DNA of 64,000 nucleotides from Schauerella fraxinea (GTDB lineage Bacteria > Pseudomonadota > Gammaproteobacteria > Burkholderiales > Burkholderiaceae_B), in contig JAVDKK010000001.1 in assembly GCA_030849945.1 (NCBI GenBank), positions 1,116,001 to 1,180,000 of the forward strand. Reading direction: 5' to 3'. This document shows positions 56,186 to 63,311 of the stretch, piece after piece; positions within the stretch are counted from its first letter, which is position 1, and each line of letters begins with the position of its first letter. The position numbers and the translations under genes are program-made. Below the pieces are notes generated by a model. The model was given only the letters and a program-made list of their open reading frames with translations. It did no database searches and was not told where the DNA came from.

Positions 56186-57342
56186 CGTTCAGTATTGGAG
56201 CGGGTCTCGTCGAAGCGGGGATCGGTCGGCTCGACCCGGCTGGCGTCGGAACGGGTCTCGTCAAAGCGCGGATCCGGGGCGATGTAGCTGCCATCGGCGC
56301 GATCCTGCGTTTCGTGTTCGGCGCGTGCCGCCGCGTCCAGCGCATCCTGCAACGCGTAGATTAGATCTTGCGTGCCGTCGCCGGTCAGACCGGAAATCGC
56401 GAATACCGGACCCTTCCAGCCATAATCGGCCACGAAGCGCTTCTTGGTATCTTCAGCGTCGGCCACCATATCGAACTTGTTGAGCACGAGCCAGCGCGGC
56501 TTGTCGGCCAGCTCGGGATCGTAGCGGCGCAGTTCTTCGACGATGGCGCGCGCATCGGCCACGGCTTGCGGCACCGGATCCAGATCGGGATCGGCCGACG
56601 ACACATCGACCAGATGCAAAAGCACCCGCGTGCGGGCCAAATGGCGCAGGAACAGATGGCCCAGGCCCGCGCCTTCGGAGGCGCCTTCGATCAGACCGGG
56701 AATATCGGCCACGACGAAACTGCGCGCAGCCGACGTACGCACCACGCCCAGATTGGGATGCAACGTGGTGAACGGATAATCGGCGATCTTCGGGCGGGCA
56801 TTCGATACCCGGCTGATGAATGTGGACTTGCCGGCGTTGGGCAAGCCCAAAAGGCCTACATCGGCCAGCACCTTGAGTTCGAGGCGCAACTTGCGTTGCT
56901 CGCCTTCGCGGCCCGGCGTCCATTGACGCGGGGCGCGGTTCACGCTTGACTTGAAGTGCAGGTTGCCCATGCCGCCATCGCCGCCGGCGGCCAGGGTGAC
57001 CTGTTCGCCGTGCGTATTCAGGTCGAACAACTGATCGCCCGTTTCGGCGTCATGGATGATGGTACCCACCGGCACGCGCAACATGATGTCGGGTGCAGCG
57101 GCGCCGAATTGATCCGAGCCGCGGCCGTTCTCGCCGCCTTTGGCGCGATGCAGGCGGGCGTAGCGGAAATCGATCAGCGTATTGATGTTGCGGTCGGCGA
57201 TGGCAAAGATGCTGCCGCCGCGTCCGCCGTCACCGCCGTCGGGGCCGCCAAACGGAATGAATTTTTCGCGGCGAAAGCTCGCCACGCCATTGCCGCCTTT
57301 GCCGGCGACGACTTCGATGGTGGCTTCGTCAACGAATTTCAT
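56182..57342 (-). CDS. obg: Obg family GTPase (CgtA)
   Basis: Ribosome-associated GTPase, 386 residues, involved in 50S maturation. The glycine-rich Obg fold is residues 1-158 (MKFVDEATIEVVAGKGGNG, FIPFGGPDGGDGGRGG). The G domain has GLPNAGKST (G1), DIPGLIEG (G3) and LNKFDMV (NKxD). After about residue 345 is a variable tail in which the nonapeptide DPRFDETRS occurs twice. The start is the ATG at 57342; the longer frame is not supported. It lies downstream of rpmA with a terminator between, and upstream of proB. Confidence 0.97.
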   Translation of the reverse strand: MKFVDEATIEVVAGKGGNGVASFRREKFIPFGGPDGGDGGRGGSIFAIADRNINTLIDFRYARLHRAKGGENGRGSDQFGAAAPDIMLRVPVGTIIHDAETGDQLFDLNTHGEQVTLAAGGDGGMGNLHFKSSVNRAPRQWTPGREGEQRKLRLELKVLADVGLLGLPNAGKSTFISRVSNARPKIADYPFTTLHPNLGVVRTSAARSFVVADIPGLIEGASEGAGLGHLFLRHLARTRVLLHLVDVSSADPDLDPVPQAVADARAIVEELRRYDPELADKPRWLVLNKFDMVADAEDTKKRFVADYGWKGPVFAISGLTGDGTQDLIYALQDALDAAARAEHETQDRADGSYIAPDPRFDETRSDASRVEPTDPRFDETRSNTER

Positions 57343-57442
57343 GATGGGTGTCGATATAAAAAGAGTGAGAGAGCAGGGTGTCCGGCAACACCGATAGGCA
57401 TGTGCCGGCCCGAGCGGTATGGCGCCTTCTGGGCCACCATGC

Positions 57443-57472
57443 AAAAAGCCCTGCCGCGCGCGACAGGGCTTT
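57443..57472 (-). terminator. Rho-independent terminator of rplU-rpmA
   Basis: On the minus strand AAAGCCCTG / CAGGGCTTT stem with a 10-nt GC-rich loop, followed by TTTTTGC, 35 bp after the rpmA stop and 100 bp before obg. Some readthrough to obg is likely. Confidence 0.9.
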
Positions 57473-57507
57473 CAGCATACCGCTGATCGATCGTTGCTCG
57501 CGCGAGA

Positions 57508-57771
57508 TTACTCGGCGGCTGCGACGATGGACACGGTGCGCTTGTTCAAGGCGCCCTTGATCGAGAACTTCACGTTGCCGTCGACCAACGCGTACAGCGT
57601 GTGGTCCTTGCCGATGCCGACGTTCACACCGGGGTGGAACGAGGTGCCGCGCTGACGCACGATGATCGAGCCTGCATTGATGAGTTCGCCGCCAAATGCC
57701 TTGACGCCGAGTCGCTTCGATTCTGAGTCGCGACCGTTACGCGTAGAGCCGCCGCCCTTTTTCTGTGCCAT
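57508..57771 (-). CDS. rpmA: 50S ribosomal protein L27
   Basis: An 87-residue ribosomal protein near the peptidyl-transferase centre. MAQKKGGGSTRNGRDSESKR and the GSIIVRQRGTSFHPG segment are diagnostic. The N-terminal tail starts directly with AQKKGGGS, so no processing extension is present. It is second in the rplU-rpmA operon. Confidence 0.99.
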   Translation of the reverse strand: MAQKKGGGSTRNGRDSESKRLGVKAFGGELINAGSIIVRQRGTSFHPGVNVGIGKDHTLYALVDGNVKFSIKGALNKRTVSIVAAAE

Positions 57772-57824
57772 GTTTAGCTCCTGCTAATTAGCGACCGATT
57801 CAAATCGGATCCGAGGCGTGAGCC

Positions 57825-58133
57825 TTAGATCGTGATGTCGCTGATTTGAATTTCGGTGTAGTTTTGACGGTGGCCCTGACGCTTCTGATAGTGCTTGCGA
57901 CGGCGCATCTTGAAGATCTTGACTTTGTCGTGGCGGCCATGCGCAAGAACCGTAGCCGTGACCGCAGCGCCCGTGACGAACGGCGTACCAACTTTCAGTT
58001 GATCGCCTTCGCCCACGGACAGTACGTCCAGGGTGATTTCTTGCCCAATGTCAGCCGGTATCTGTTCGATTTTAAGTTTTTCACCGCTGGCAACACGATA
58101 CTGCTTGCCACCGGTTTTTATGACCGCGTACAT
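57825..58133 (-). CDS. rplU: 50S ribosomal protein L21
   Basis: A 102-residue ribosomal protein (MYAVIKTGGKQYRV start, KMRRRKHYQKRQGHRQ end). The start at 58133 gives the normal length; a longer frame to 58175 adds 14 unrelated residues. It is transcribed from a good promoter (58179-58207) divergently from ispB, with rpmA 53 bp downstream. Confidence 0.99.
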   Translation of the reverse strand: MYAVIKTGGKQYRVASGEKLKIEQIPADIGQEITLDVLSVGEGDQLKVGTPFVTGAAVTATVLAHGRHDKVKIFKMRRRKHYQKRQGHRQNYTEIQISDITI

Positions 58134-58446
58134 GGGATATTCCTTGGAAAATTCAGCGAATAAATGCTGAGCCAAAGATTCTAGCGCGGGATCCCGAAGA
58201 AGTCAAAAAGCTGTGCTGGGGCAAGAGCTTAGCGCCGGGCGGGTGTTGTTTTCAGGCGGCGCGCCCTCTGACGCGCGGATGGCTCAATCCGGCACTAGTC
58301 CCGAGCCCTCCTTGCGCCCGCCCGTATAATCTCAGGCGAAATGCCGCATTGCCCCGGGCGCCGCGCGTACGCTTTTCAGCGACCGCACCTCGTTGCATGT
58401 TGTTTGATGCTTGATGAGCCGTCCGGCTCCTTGATTCGGAAACGTC
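58134..58446. other. 313-bp divergent gap rplU / ispB
   Basis: Contains the rplU promoter on the minus strand and, on the plus strand, a perfect TATAAT at 58325-58330 that may be the ispB -10 (no good -35 at the usual distance). A GC-rich inverted stretch (GGCGGCGCGCC, near 58256) is also present. I see no gene in it. Confidence 0.6.
58179..58207 (-). promoter_or_regulatory. Sigma-70 promoter of rplU-rpmA
   Basis: On the minus strand TTGACT (58207-58202), 17-bp spacer, TAGAAT (58184-58179), about 45 bp before the rplU ATG. A near-consensus promoter. Confidence 0.85.
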
Positions 58447-59412
58447 TTGAACCTGCCTGAACTGATTGCCCCCATCGCCGAGGACATGAAAGAGGTCGAC
58501 GCGGTCATTCGCGCTCGTCTCGACTCCGAAGTCGTTCTGATTCGAACCATTGGCGATTACATCGTGGGTGCCGGCGGCAAGCGCATGCGCCCCGCGCTGG
58601 TGCTGATGATCGCGCGCGCTTTGGGTTACGAAGGGCACAATCATCACGTCCTGGCCGCCGTGGTGGAGTTCATCCACACGGCCACCTTGCTGCACGACGA
58701 CGTCGTGGATGAATCCGACCTGCGCCGCGGCCGTCAGACCGCCAATGCCGTCTTTGGCAACGCGGCCAGCGTGCTGGTGGGCGACTACCTGTATTCACGC
58801 TCGTTCGAGATGATGGTGGATGTGGATTCGATGCGGGTCATGAAGATCCTGTCGGAAGCCACCACCGTGATCGCCGAAGGCGAAGTGTTGCAACTGCTCA
58901 ACGTGCACGACCCGGACGTGTCGCAAGAACGCTATCTGCAGGTGGTGCGCTACAAGACGGCGAAGCTCTTCGAAGCCGCCGCCCGCGTGGGCGCGGTGGT
59001 CGCCGGTGCCACACCCGAGCAGGAAGAGGCCGCGGCTGCCTATGGCCGCCATATCGGTACGGCCTTCCAACTGGTGGACGACGTGCTGGACTACAGCGGC
59101 GCGGCCGACGCCTTGGGCAAGAACGTGGGCGACGACTTGCGCGAAGGCAAACCCACGTTGCCCCTGATCCGCGTCATGGAAGTAGGGACGGCCGAGCAAC
59201 GCGCGATGATCCGTACGGCCATCGAAACCGGCGACGCCGATTTCGAAGCCGTGGCCGCCGCCATTCGCGAAACCGACGCCCTGGAGCACGCCCGCGAGGC
59301 GGCGCGCCAAGAAGCGCAGTTGGCGCGAGAATCCCTCGCCAGCTACCCCATTTCCGTTTATCAAGAATCTCTGTTAGAATTTTGCGCTTTCGCGGTTAAC
59401 CGAGATCGCTGA
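58447..59412 (+). CDS. ispB: Octaprenyl diphosphate synthase
   Basis: Trans-polyprenyl synthase, 321 residues, making the ubiquinone side chain. Both aspartate-rich motifs are present: LLHDDVVDESD (first) and QLVDDVLDYSG (second), with GGKRMRPALVLM near the start and KTAKLFEAAARVGA in the middle. The apparent start is a TTG at 58447 (MNLPELIAPIAEDM), which gives the conserved N-terminus; the first in-frame ATG, at 58489, would remove it. It provides the substrate for the Ubi enzymes elsewhere in the window. Confidence 0.95.
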   Translation: MNLPELIAPIAEDMKEVDAVIRARLDSEVVLIRTIGDYIVGAGGKRMRPALVLMIARALGYEGHNHHVLAAVVEFIHTATLLHDDVVDESDLRRGRQTANAVFGNAASVLVGDYLYSRSFEMMVDVDSMRVMKILSEATTVIAEGEVLQLLNVHDPDVSQERYLQVVRYKTAKLFEAAARVGAVVAGATPEQEEAAAAYGRHIGTAFQLVDDVLDYSGAADALGKNVGDDLREGKPTLPLIRVMEVGTAEQRAMIRTAIETGDADFEAVAAAIRETDALEHAREAARQEAQLARESLASYPISVYQESLLEFCAFAVNRDR

Positions 59413-59636
59413 AGAAAATGCTGGTGAAAAGACGGGTGGTGAAAGCCGCATATTGATTCACTGGTGCAGTAAATCGAGCCGACTGGGTCGAGAGGCAAAA
59501 GTCTCAAGGCCGCGTTTTCAAACGCGAAGCGGGCACGACAAGCAGGTCACCGAAGTTCGCACGATAGAAAAGTACGCGCAGCACGAAAAATGCCGTGAAT
59601 ACCGCCTACAATGCACGACGGTAAATTGCACGACAA

Positions 59637-59713
<77 letters not shown>

Positions 59714-59750
59714 TTGATTTGGTCAAGACCTTGTACCAGCAAGGACCAAG

Positions 59751-59780
59751 AAGCACAGCTCAGGCTGTGCTTTTTTGTTT
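59751..59780 (+). terminator. Rho-independent terminator after tRNA-Pro
   Basis: AAGCACAGC / GCTGTGCTT stem with 4-nt loop and a TTTTTTGTTTT tail, 38 bp after the tRNA. Very clear. Confidence 0.93.
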
Positions 59781-59789
59781 TCCGGTGAC

Positions 59790-59867
59790 GCGATAACCGC
59801 CGCCGTCATAACCGCCGCCGTCATAACCGCTGCCGTCATAACCGCTGCCGTCATAACCGCTACCGGG
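59790..59867. repeat. Five-copy 15-bp tandem repeat
   Basis: Units close to CATAACCGCCGCCGT (third and fourth copies CATAACCGCTGCCGT) repeat five times between the tRNA terminator and the end of tetR. Read on the minus strand in one frame they would spell GYDGS/GYDGG units, but that frame has no credible gene. Confidence 0.88.
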
Positions 59868-59899
59868 GACACCTTCCGTCCGGCGCTCCCACGTCCACG

Positions 59900-60487
59900 C
59901 TACCGCCGCAGCCCCGACAACAACGCCCGCATGCTCGCTATCGCCTTCACCGCAGCCGCGCCTGGATCCTCGGCGCTCGCAATCCACAGCGACGCATTGA
60001 GCGCGGCGCCGTTCACCAGATAAGCCGTCGCTTCGGCATCCACAGGCTTCATCACCTTCAGATCGATAAGTGTTTCGATACTGCGCTTGGTGCTGGCCAA
60101 ACACGCGCTTTGGCTTGACCAGCGTGTGGGGTCGCCGAGAACAGCCGGACCATCAAGCAGCACGATGCGCTGGATTTCGGGCTCAAGCGCCAGTTCGATC
60201 CACGCCACGCTCTCTTCCACAAAGCCATCCCATGGGGTCTCGGCTCGGTCGACGATCGCTTGTAGTCGTGCGGCGGATTCCGCATCGATCTGCGCGATCA
60301 CCGCCTCCAGCAAGCCTTTCTTGCCACCAAAGTGATGGTAAAGCGCACCTCGCGTCAGATCGGCGTCCGCCGTGAGGTCTTCCGTTGCGGTATCGGCATA
60401 GCCCTTGGCGGCAAACGCTTTTCTGCCGGCGGCGATGAGTTTGCCGCGCGTGCTCGCGATCATCTCCGAGCGTTTCTGACGGGTCAT
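59900..60487 (-). CDS. TetR-family transcriptional regulator
   Basis: A 195-residue repressor. The N-terminal helix-turn-helix is in FAAKGYADTATEDLTADADL followed by TRGALYHHFGGKKGLLEAV, and the C-terminal domain binds an unknown ligand. The ATG at 60487 (MTRQKRSEM) fits the family; an upstream ATG at 60520 would place coding sequence on the operator. It is divergent from a YncB-type oxidoreductase with a long palindrome (60514-60536) between them. Confidence 0.92.
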   Translation of the reverse strand: MTRQKRSEMIASTRGKLIAAGRKAFAAKGYADTATEDLTADADLTRGALYHHFGGKKGLLEAVIAQIDAESAARLQAIVDRAETPWDGFVEESVAWIELALEPEIQRIVLLDGPAVLGDPTRWSSQSACLASTKRSIETLIDLKVMKPVDAEATAYLVNGAALNASLWIASAEDPGAAAVKAIASMRALLSGLRR

Positions 60488-60513
60488 GACGTCCAATCTC
60501 CCCAAATCAAGCA

Positions 60514-60536
60514 TTGACATACACAGTGTATGTCAA
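60514..60536. promoter_or_regulatory. TetR operator palindrome
   Basis: An 11-bp half-site TTGACATACAC is followed by a central A and its exact complement, a perfect 23-bp palindrome. The left half contains TTGACA, so binding would block a promoter. A second, shorter copy of the core (TACAC-T-GTGTA) is at 60551-60561. Confidence 0.92.
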
Positions 60537-60610
60537 TTACCTTGTTCACATACACTGTGTACGCGAGTGGTGTGCTTCGTGCAAGTGCTCCCTTGATAAA
60601 GGAATGACAA

Positions 60611-61642
60611 ATGACCCAGATTCAGAACCAACAGATCGTTCTCGCGGCTCGCCCCGATGCTGATTTGCAACCAACCGATTTCCGATTGGAAGACGTCGAT
60701 GTGCCCGTTCCCGGCGAGGGGGAGGTGCTGCTTGAAACCATCTATCTCTCGATCGATCCGTATATGCGCTGGTGGATGCGAGGCGAGAAGTCCTACAACG
60801 ATCCCATCGAGATCGGCCAAGTGATGGTGGGCGGCACGGTATCGCGCGTGCGGCAGTCCCGTCATCCCAAATGGCCGGTCGGTGCATGGGTGTTGGCATT
60901 TTCAGGCTGGCGGCGTTTCGCGGTATCGGACGGTAGCGACTTGCGCCGCATCGATCCGGAGATCGCGGCGCCTTCAACCGCGCTCGGCGTGTTGGGTATG
61001 ACGGGCTTCACGGCCTACGCTGGCCTGCGCAATATCGGTCATCCGAAAGCGGGCGAGACCGTGGTGGTGGCGGGTGCAAGCGGCGCAGTGGGGTCGGCGG
61101 TCGGGCAGATTGCGCGCATTCATGGCGCACGCGCCGTCGGCATCACGACCGGGGCGGAAAAACTCGATTACGTGAAAAACGAATTGGGTTTCGATGCGGT
61201 CGCCGATTACAAAGCGCCTGACTTCGCCGAGCAATTGGCCAAGGCGAGCCCGAAGGGTATCGACGTGTACTTCGAGAACGTGGGCGGCAAGGTATGGGAC
61301 ACCGTGCTGCCGCAGTTGAATATGTTTGCACGCGTACCTGTGTGCGGGTTGATCTCGCAGTATGACGTTGCTGCTGGGGGTATCGGCAGCAATGATCGAT
61401 TGCCAAACGCGATGGCGCAGATCATGGGCAAGAGCCTGACACTGCACGGCTTTATTCAAACGGAGTTTGTCGACGAACAGATGGACGATTTTCTGCGGGA
61501 GGCCGGACAATGGATCGCAGACGGCAGATTGCGTTATCGCGAGCATGTCGTGCACGGACTCGACGCGGCGCCGCAGGCATTGATCGGCCTGCTGAAAGGG
61601 CAGAACTTCGGGAAGACGTTGGTGCAGGTCGGCGAGCCCTGA
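60611..61642 (+). CDS. NADP-dependent oxidoreductase, YncB/CurA-like MDR family
   Basis: A 343-residue medium-chain reductase without zinc. It opens NQQIVLAARPDADLQPTDFR, as in the curcumin/leukotriene reductase branch, and has LSIDPYMRWWM and the NADP fold VVVAGASGAVGSAVGQIA, then IDVYFENVGGKVWD near residue 220. Such enzymes reduce double bonds of alpha,beta-unsaturated ketones or aldehydes. It is controlled by the divergent TetR gene through the palindromes at 60514-60561, suggesting induction by a reactive or xenobiotic compound. Confidence 0.93.
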   Translation: MTQIQNQQIVLAARPDADLQPTDFRLEDVDVPVPGEGEVLLETIYLSIDPYMRWWMRGEKSYNDPIEIGQVMVGGTVSRVRQSRHPKWPVGAWVLAFSGWRRFAVSDGSDLRRIDPEIAAPSTALGVLGMTGFTAYAGLRNIGHPKAGETVVVAGASGAVGSAVGQIARIHGARAVGITTGAEKLDYVKNELGFDAVADYKAPDFAEQLAKASPKGIDVYFENVGGKVWDTVLPQLNMFARVPVCGLISQYDVAAGGIGSNDRLPNAMAQIMGKSLTLHGFIQTEFVDEQMDDFLREAGQWIADGRLRYREHVVHGLDAAPQALIGLLKGQNFGKTLVQVGEP

Positions 61643-61961
61643 GACTAACGTCGTGCGACCGGCGCGCTAGGTGCAAAAGCGTCGGAGATTGCGCAGGTCG
61701 GCAGAAGGTGCGAAGGAGCAGGCGCGTGCGCGCACTATGGGCTTCGCTGCTTCGCCGTTCTGCCGTTCTGCCGTTTGCCGTTTGCCGTTTTGCCGCTTCG
61801 TCGCTTCGCGCGATCGTCGCTGCGCAATGGTCTCGCGAAAAAACTACCGCGATAGCGGCTTCCAAGAGTAGAGTCGCAGTAGAGCCTGCTGCTTTTTCAC
61901 GTTATGTGAATTGAGGTTCAAGCGTAGTCGCCTTTGTTATCCAACGTTCTCTGGGGGACAT
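61643..61961. other. 319-bp gap with a 7/8-bp repeat cluster
   Basis: No convincing gene. From about 61741 to 61809 it consists of short units of the type GCCGTTCT/GCCGTTT/GCCGCTTC (eight or more copies of 7-8 bp). The last 60 bp lead to the small membrane protein gene and hold its GGGGGACAT ribosome site. Confidence 0.65.
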
Positions 61962-62252
61962 ATGGAACAAATTCTGATTGACTTGATTGCAGGCGCGGCA
62001 GGTGGCAACGCCGTAGGCAAAACGTCGCCAAAGTTCGATCTTGGTACGCTCGGCAATACCATCGTGGGTTTGGTCGGTGGCGGCATTCTGGGTCAGATCG
62101 TGACGATGCTGATGCCTGCAGTCGCAGGCGCCGTGCAAAGCGGCAACTTCAGTATCCAGGCCATCATCGCGCAGCTCGTGGCAGGCGGTGCTGGCGGTGC
62201 GATCCTGACCGCGATCGTTGGTGCGGTGAAAAATCGGAACAAAACGGTTTGA
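61962..62252 (+). CDS. Small glycine-rich membrane protein, hypothetical
   Basis: A 96-residue protein with two likely membrane helices (TIVGLVGGGILGQIVTMLMP and IIAQLVAGGAGGAILTAIVG) rich in Gly, separated by a short polar turn and ended by a basic tail (KNRNKTV). A strong GGGGGACAT site precedes the ATG at 61962. I recognise no function. The size and two-helix shape are compatible with holin-like or glycine-zipper proteins, but nothing around it is phage-derived. Confidence 0.75.
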   Translation: MEQILIDLIAGAAGGNAVGKTSPKFDLGTLGNTIVGLVGGGILGQIVTMLMPAVAGAVQSGNFSIQAIIAQLVAGGAGGAILTAIVGAVKNRNKTV

Positions 62253-62296
62253 TTGGCATCGTGTGACGTTGGACCGAAGGGCGGTGTGCTGCGCTA

Positions 62297-63076
62297 TTAC
62301 GCGACCGCCGTCGCCACTGCGTGCGACGCAGGCGCGGGCCGCGCGTGCTCCAAGAATTCTCGTATCTCGCTGATATACGTCGCGCGATTGTCTGCGCCTT
62401 TCCAGTGCGCAACCTTCCGTGCATTGGGCGACAACGCAACGATCTCATCGGCCACCGCGGCGGGATGCAGCAGGTCGTTGCCTGCCAGCACGAGCAGCGG
62501 TACACGGCTGCGTTGCACGGCGTCGCGCGTCACGCTGTAGACGAAATCGCGATCGAAGAGGTTGCGTCGAAATCCAGCGATATCGCTGGCTGTGACGGAC
62601 GCATCGCGTTGTTGCACGCCGACGGCCCATTCGTCGAACGTCTCCGCACGGCTATCGGCGTTCTGTGTCGTGAGTCCGATCGGTTGCTGCAGGACGGCCG
62701 CGGTCACACGATGGGGCGCCTGTTCGCAGAGCTTCAACGCGAAGGATGCGCCGATGCACGACCCCAGCACGTGGAAGCGATCGACGCCCAAGGCGTCAAG
62801 TAGGCCAAGGTGATCTTGAACGTACGTATGCCAGCCATCGCCTGCTCGAACCGGTGCCCGTGAGCGGCCAGCATTACGTTGATCGACGGCGATCACCCGA
62901 AAATCACGGGCGAATTCGGCAACGGGATCGGGCCAGTCGCGCGGCCGGCCATCGCGTGTCGTGCGCCACAGTTCGATGTGCGAGAGCAGCCCGCCGGGCG
63001 CCAGGAGCAGCAGAGGATGGCCCTGACCGTATTCTTCGTAATAGAGGTCGGCGTCGCCGATCTTGAGCGTGGGCAT
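62297..63076 (-). CDS. Alpha/beta hydrolase with Cys at the nucleophile elbow
   Basis: A 259-residue alpha/beta-hydrolase fold protein. LLLLAPGGLLSHIELW carries the oxyanion region, and VIAVDQRNAGRSRAP is the usual strand before helix A. The nucleophile elbow reads VLGSCIGASFA, so the GxSxG position is Cys107 preceded by Ser106. An acid may be the Asp in LVLAGNDLLHP. The usual late catalytic His is not obvious. The substrate is unknown. The start is ATG 63076 (MPTLKIGDADL); a longer frame from 63127 runs into a tandem repeat. Confidence 0.85.
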   Translation of the reverse strand: MPTLKIGDADLYYEEYGQGHPLLLLAPGGLLSHIELWRTTRDGRPRDWPDPVAEFARDFRVIAVDQRNAGRSRAPVRAGDGWHTYVQDHLGLLDALGVDRFHVLGSCIGASFALKLCEQAPHRVTAAVLQQPIGLTTQNADSRAETFDEWAVGVQQRDASVTASDIAGFRRNLFDRDFVYSVTRDAVQRSRVPLLVLAGNDLLHPAAVADEIVALSPNARKVAHWKGADNRATYISEIREFLEHARPAPASHAVATAVA

Positions 63077-63107
63077 GTCGATGCCTCCAAAAAGTGTGAA
63101 CAATCGT

Positions 63108-63203
63108 GCAACTGCGCAATCACGCAACTACGCGGCTACGCAACTACGCGACTACGCGACTACGAAATCACGCAACGGCGCAACTACGCGACTACCCAAC
63201 TAT
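63108..63203. repeat. Twelve-copy 8-bp tandem repeat
   Basis: Twelve units of 8 bp, consensus GCAACTAC (variants GCGACTAC, GCAATCAC, GAAATCAC), run without interruption. They lie 32 bp upstream of the alpha/beta hydrolase start, in its promoter/leader region. The 8-bp unit is not a multiple of three. Confidence 0.88.
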
Positions 63204-63311
63204 GTCGTCACGTGGCGCCTGATCGCAACCGTCGCGCGGGACAGTTTTTCGCCGGGCGTTGCCGCAGGATGCGGATGAAAAGAAAGATTGCTCGATGGCA
63301 ATGTGAGGACC

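Noticed and set aside
59511..59526. Terminator for ispB
   Set aside because: The CGCGTTT/AAACGCG stem has a 2-nt loop and no T run, and it lies 100 bp after the stop; not convincing.
59760..60104. Minus-strand frame ending in Gly-Tyr-Asp repeats
   Set aside because: It uses the wrong frame of tetR and then the 15-bp repeat; no ribosome site and no relation to known Gly-Tyr proteins.
63108..63203. Possible CRISPR-like array
   Set aside because: Units are 8 bp with no spacers; it is a simple tandem repeat and no cas genes are present.
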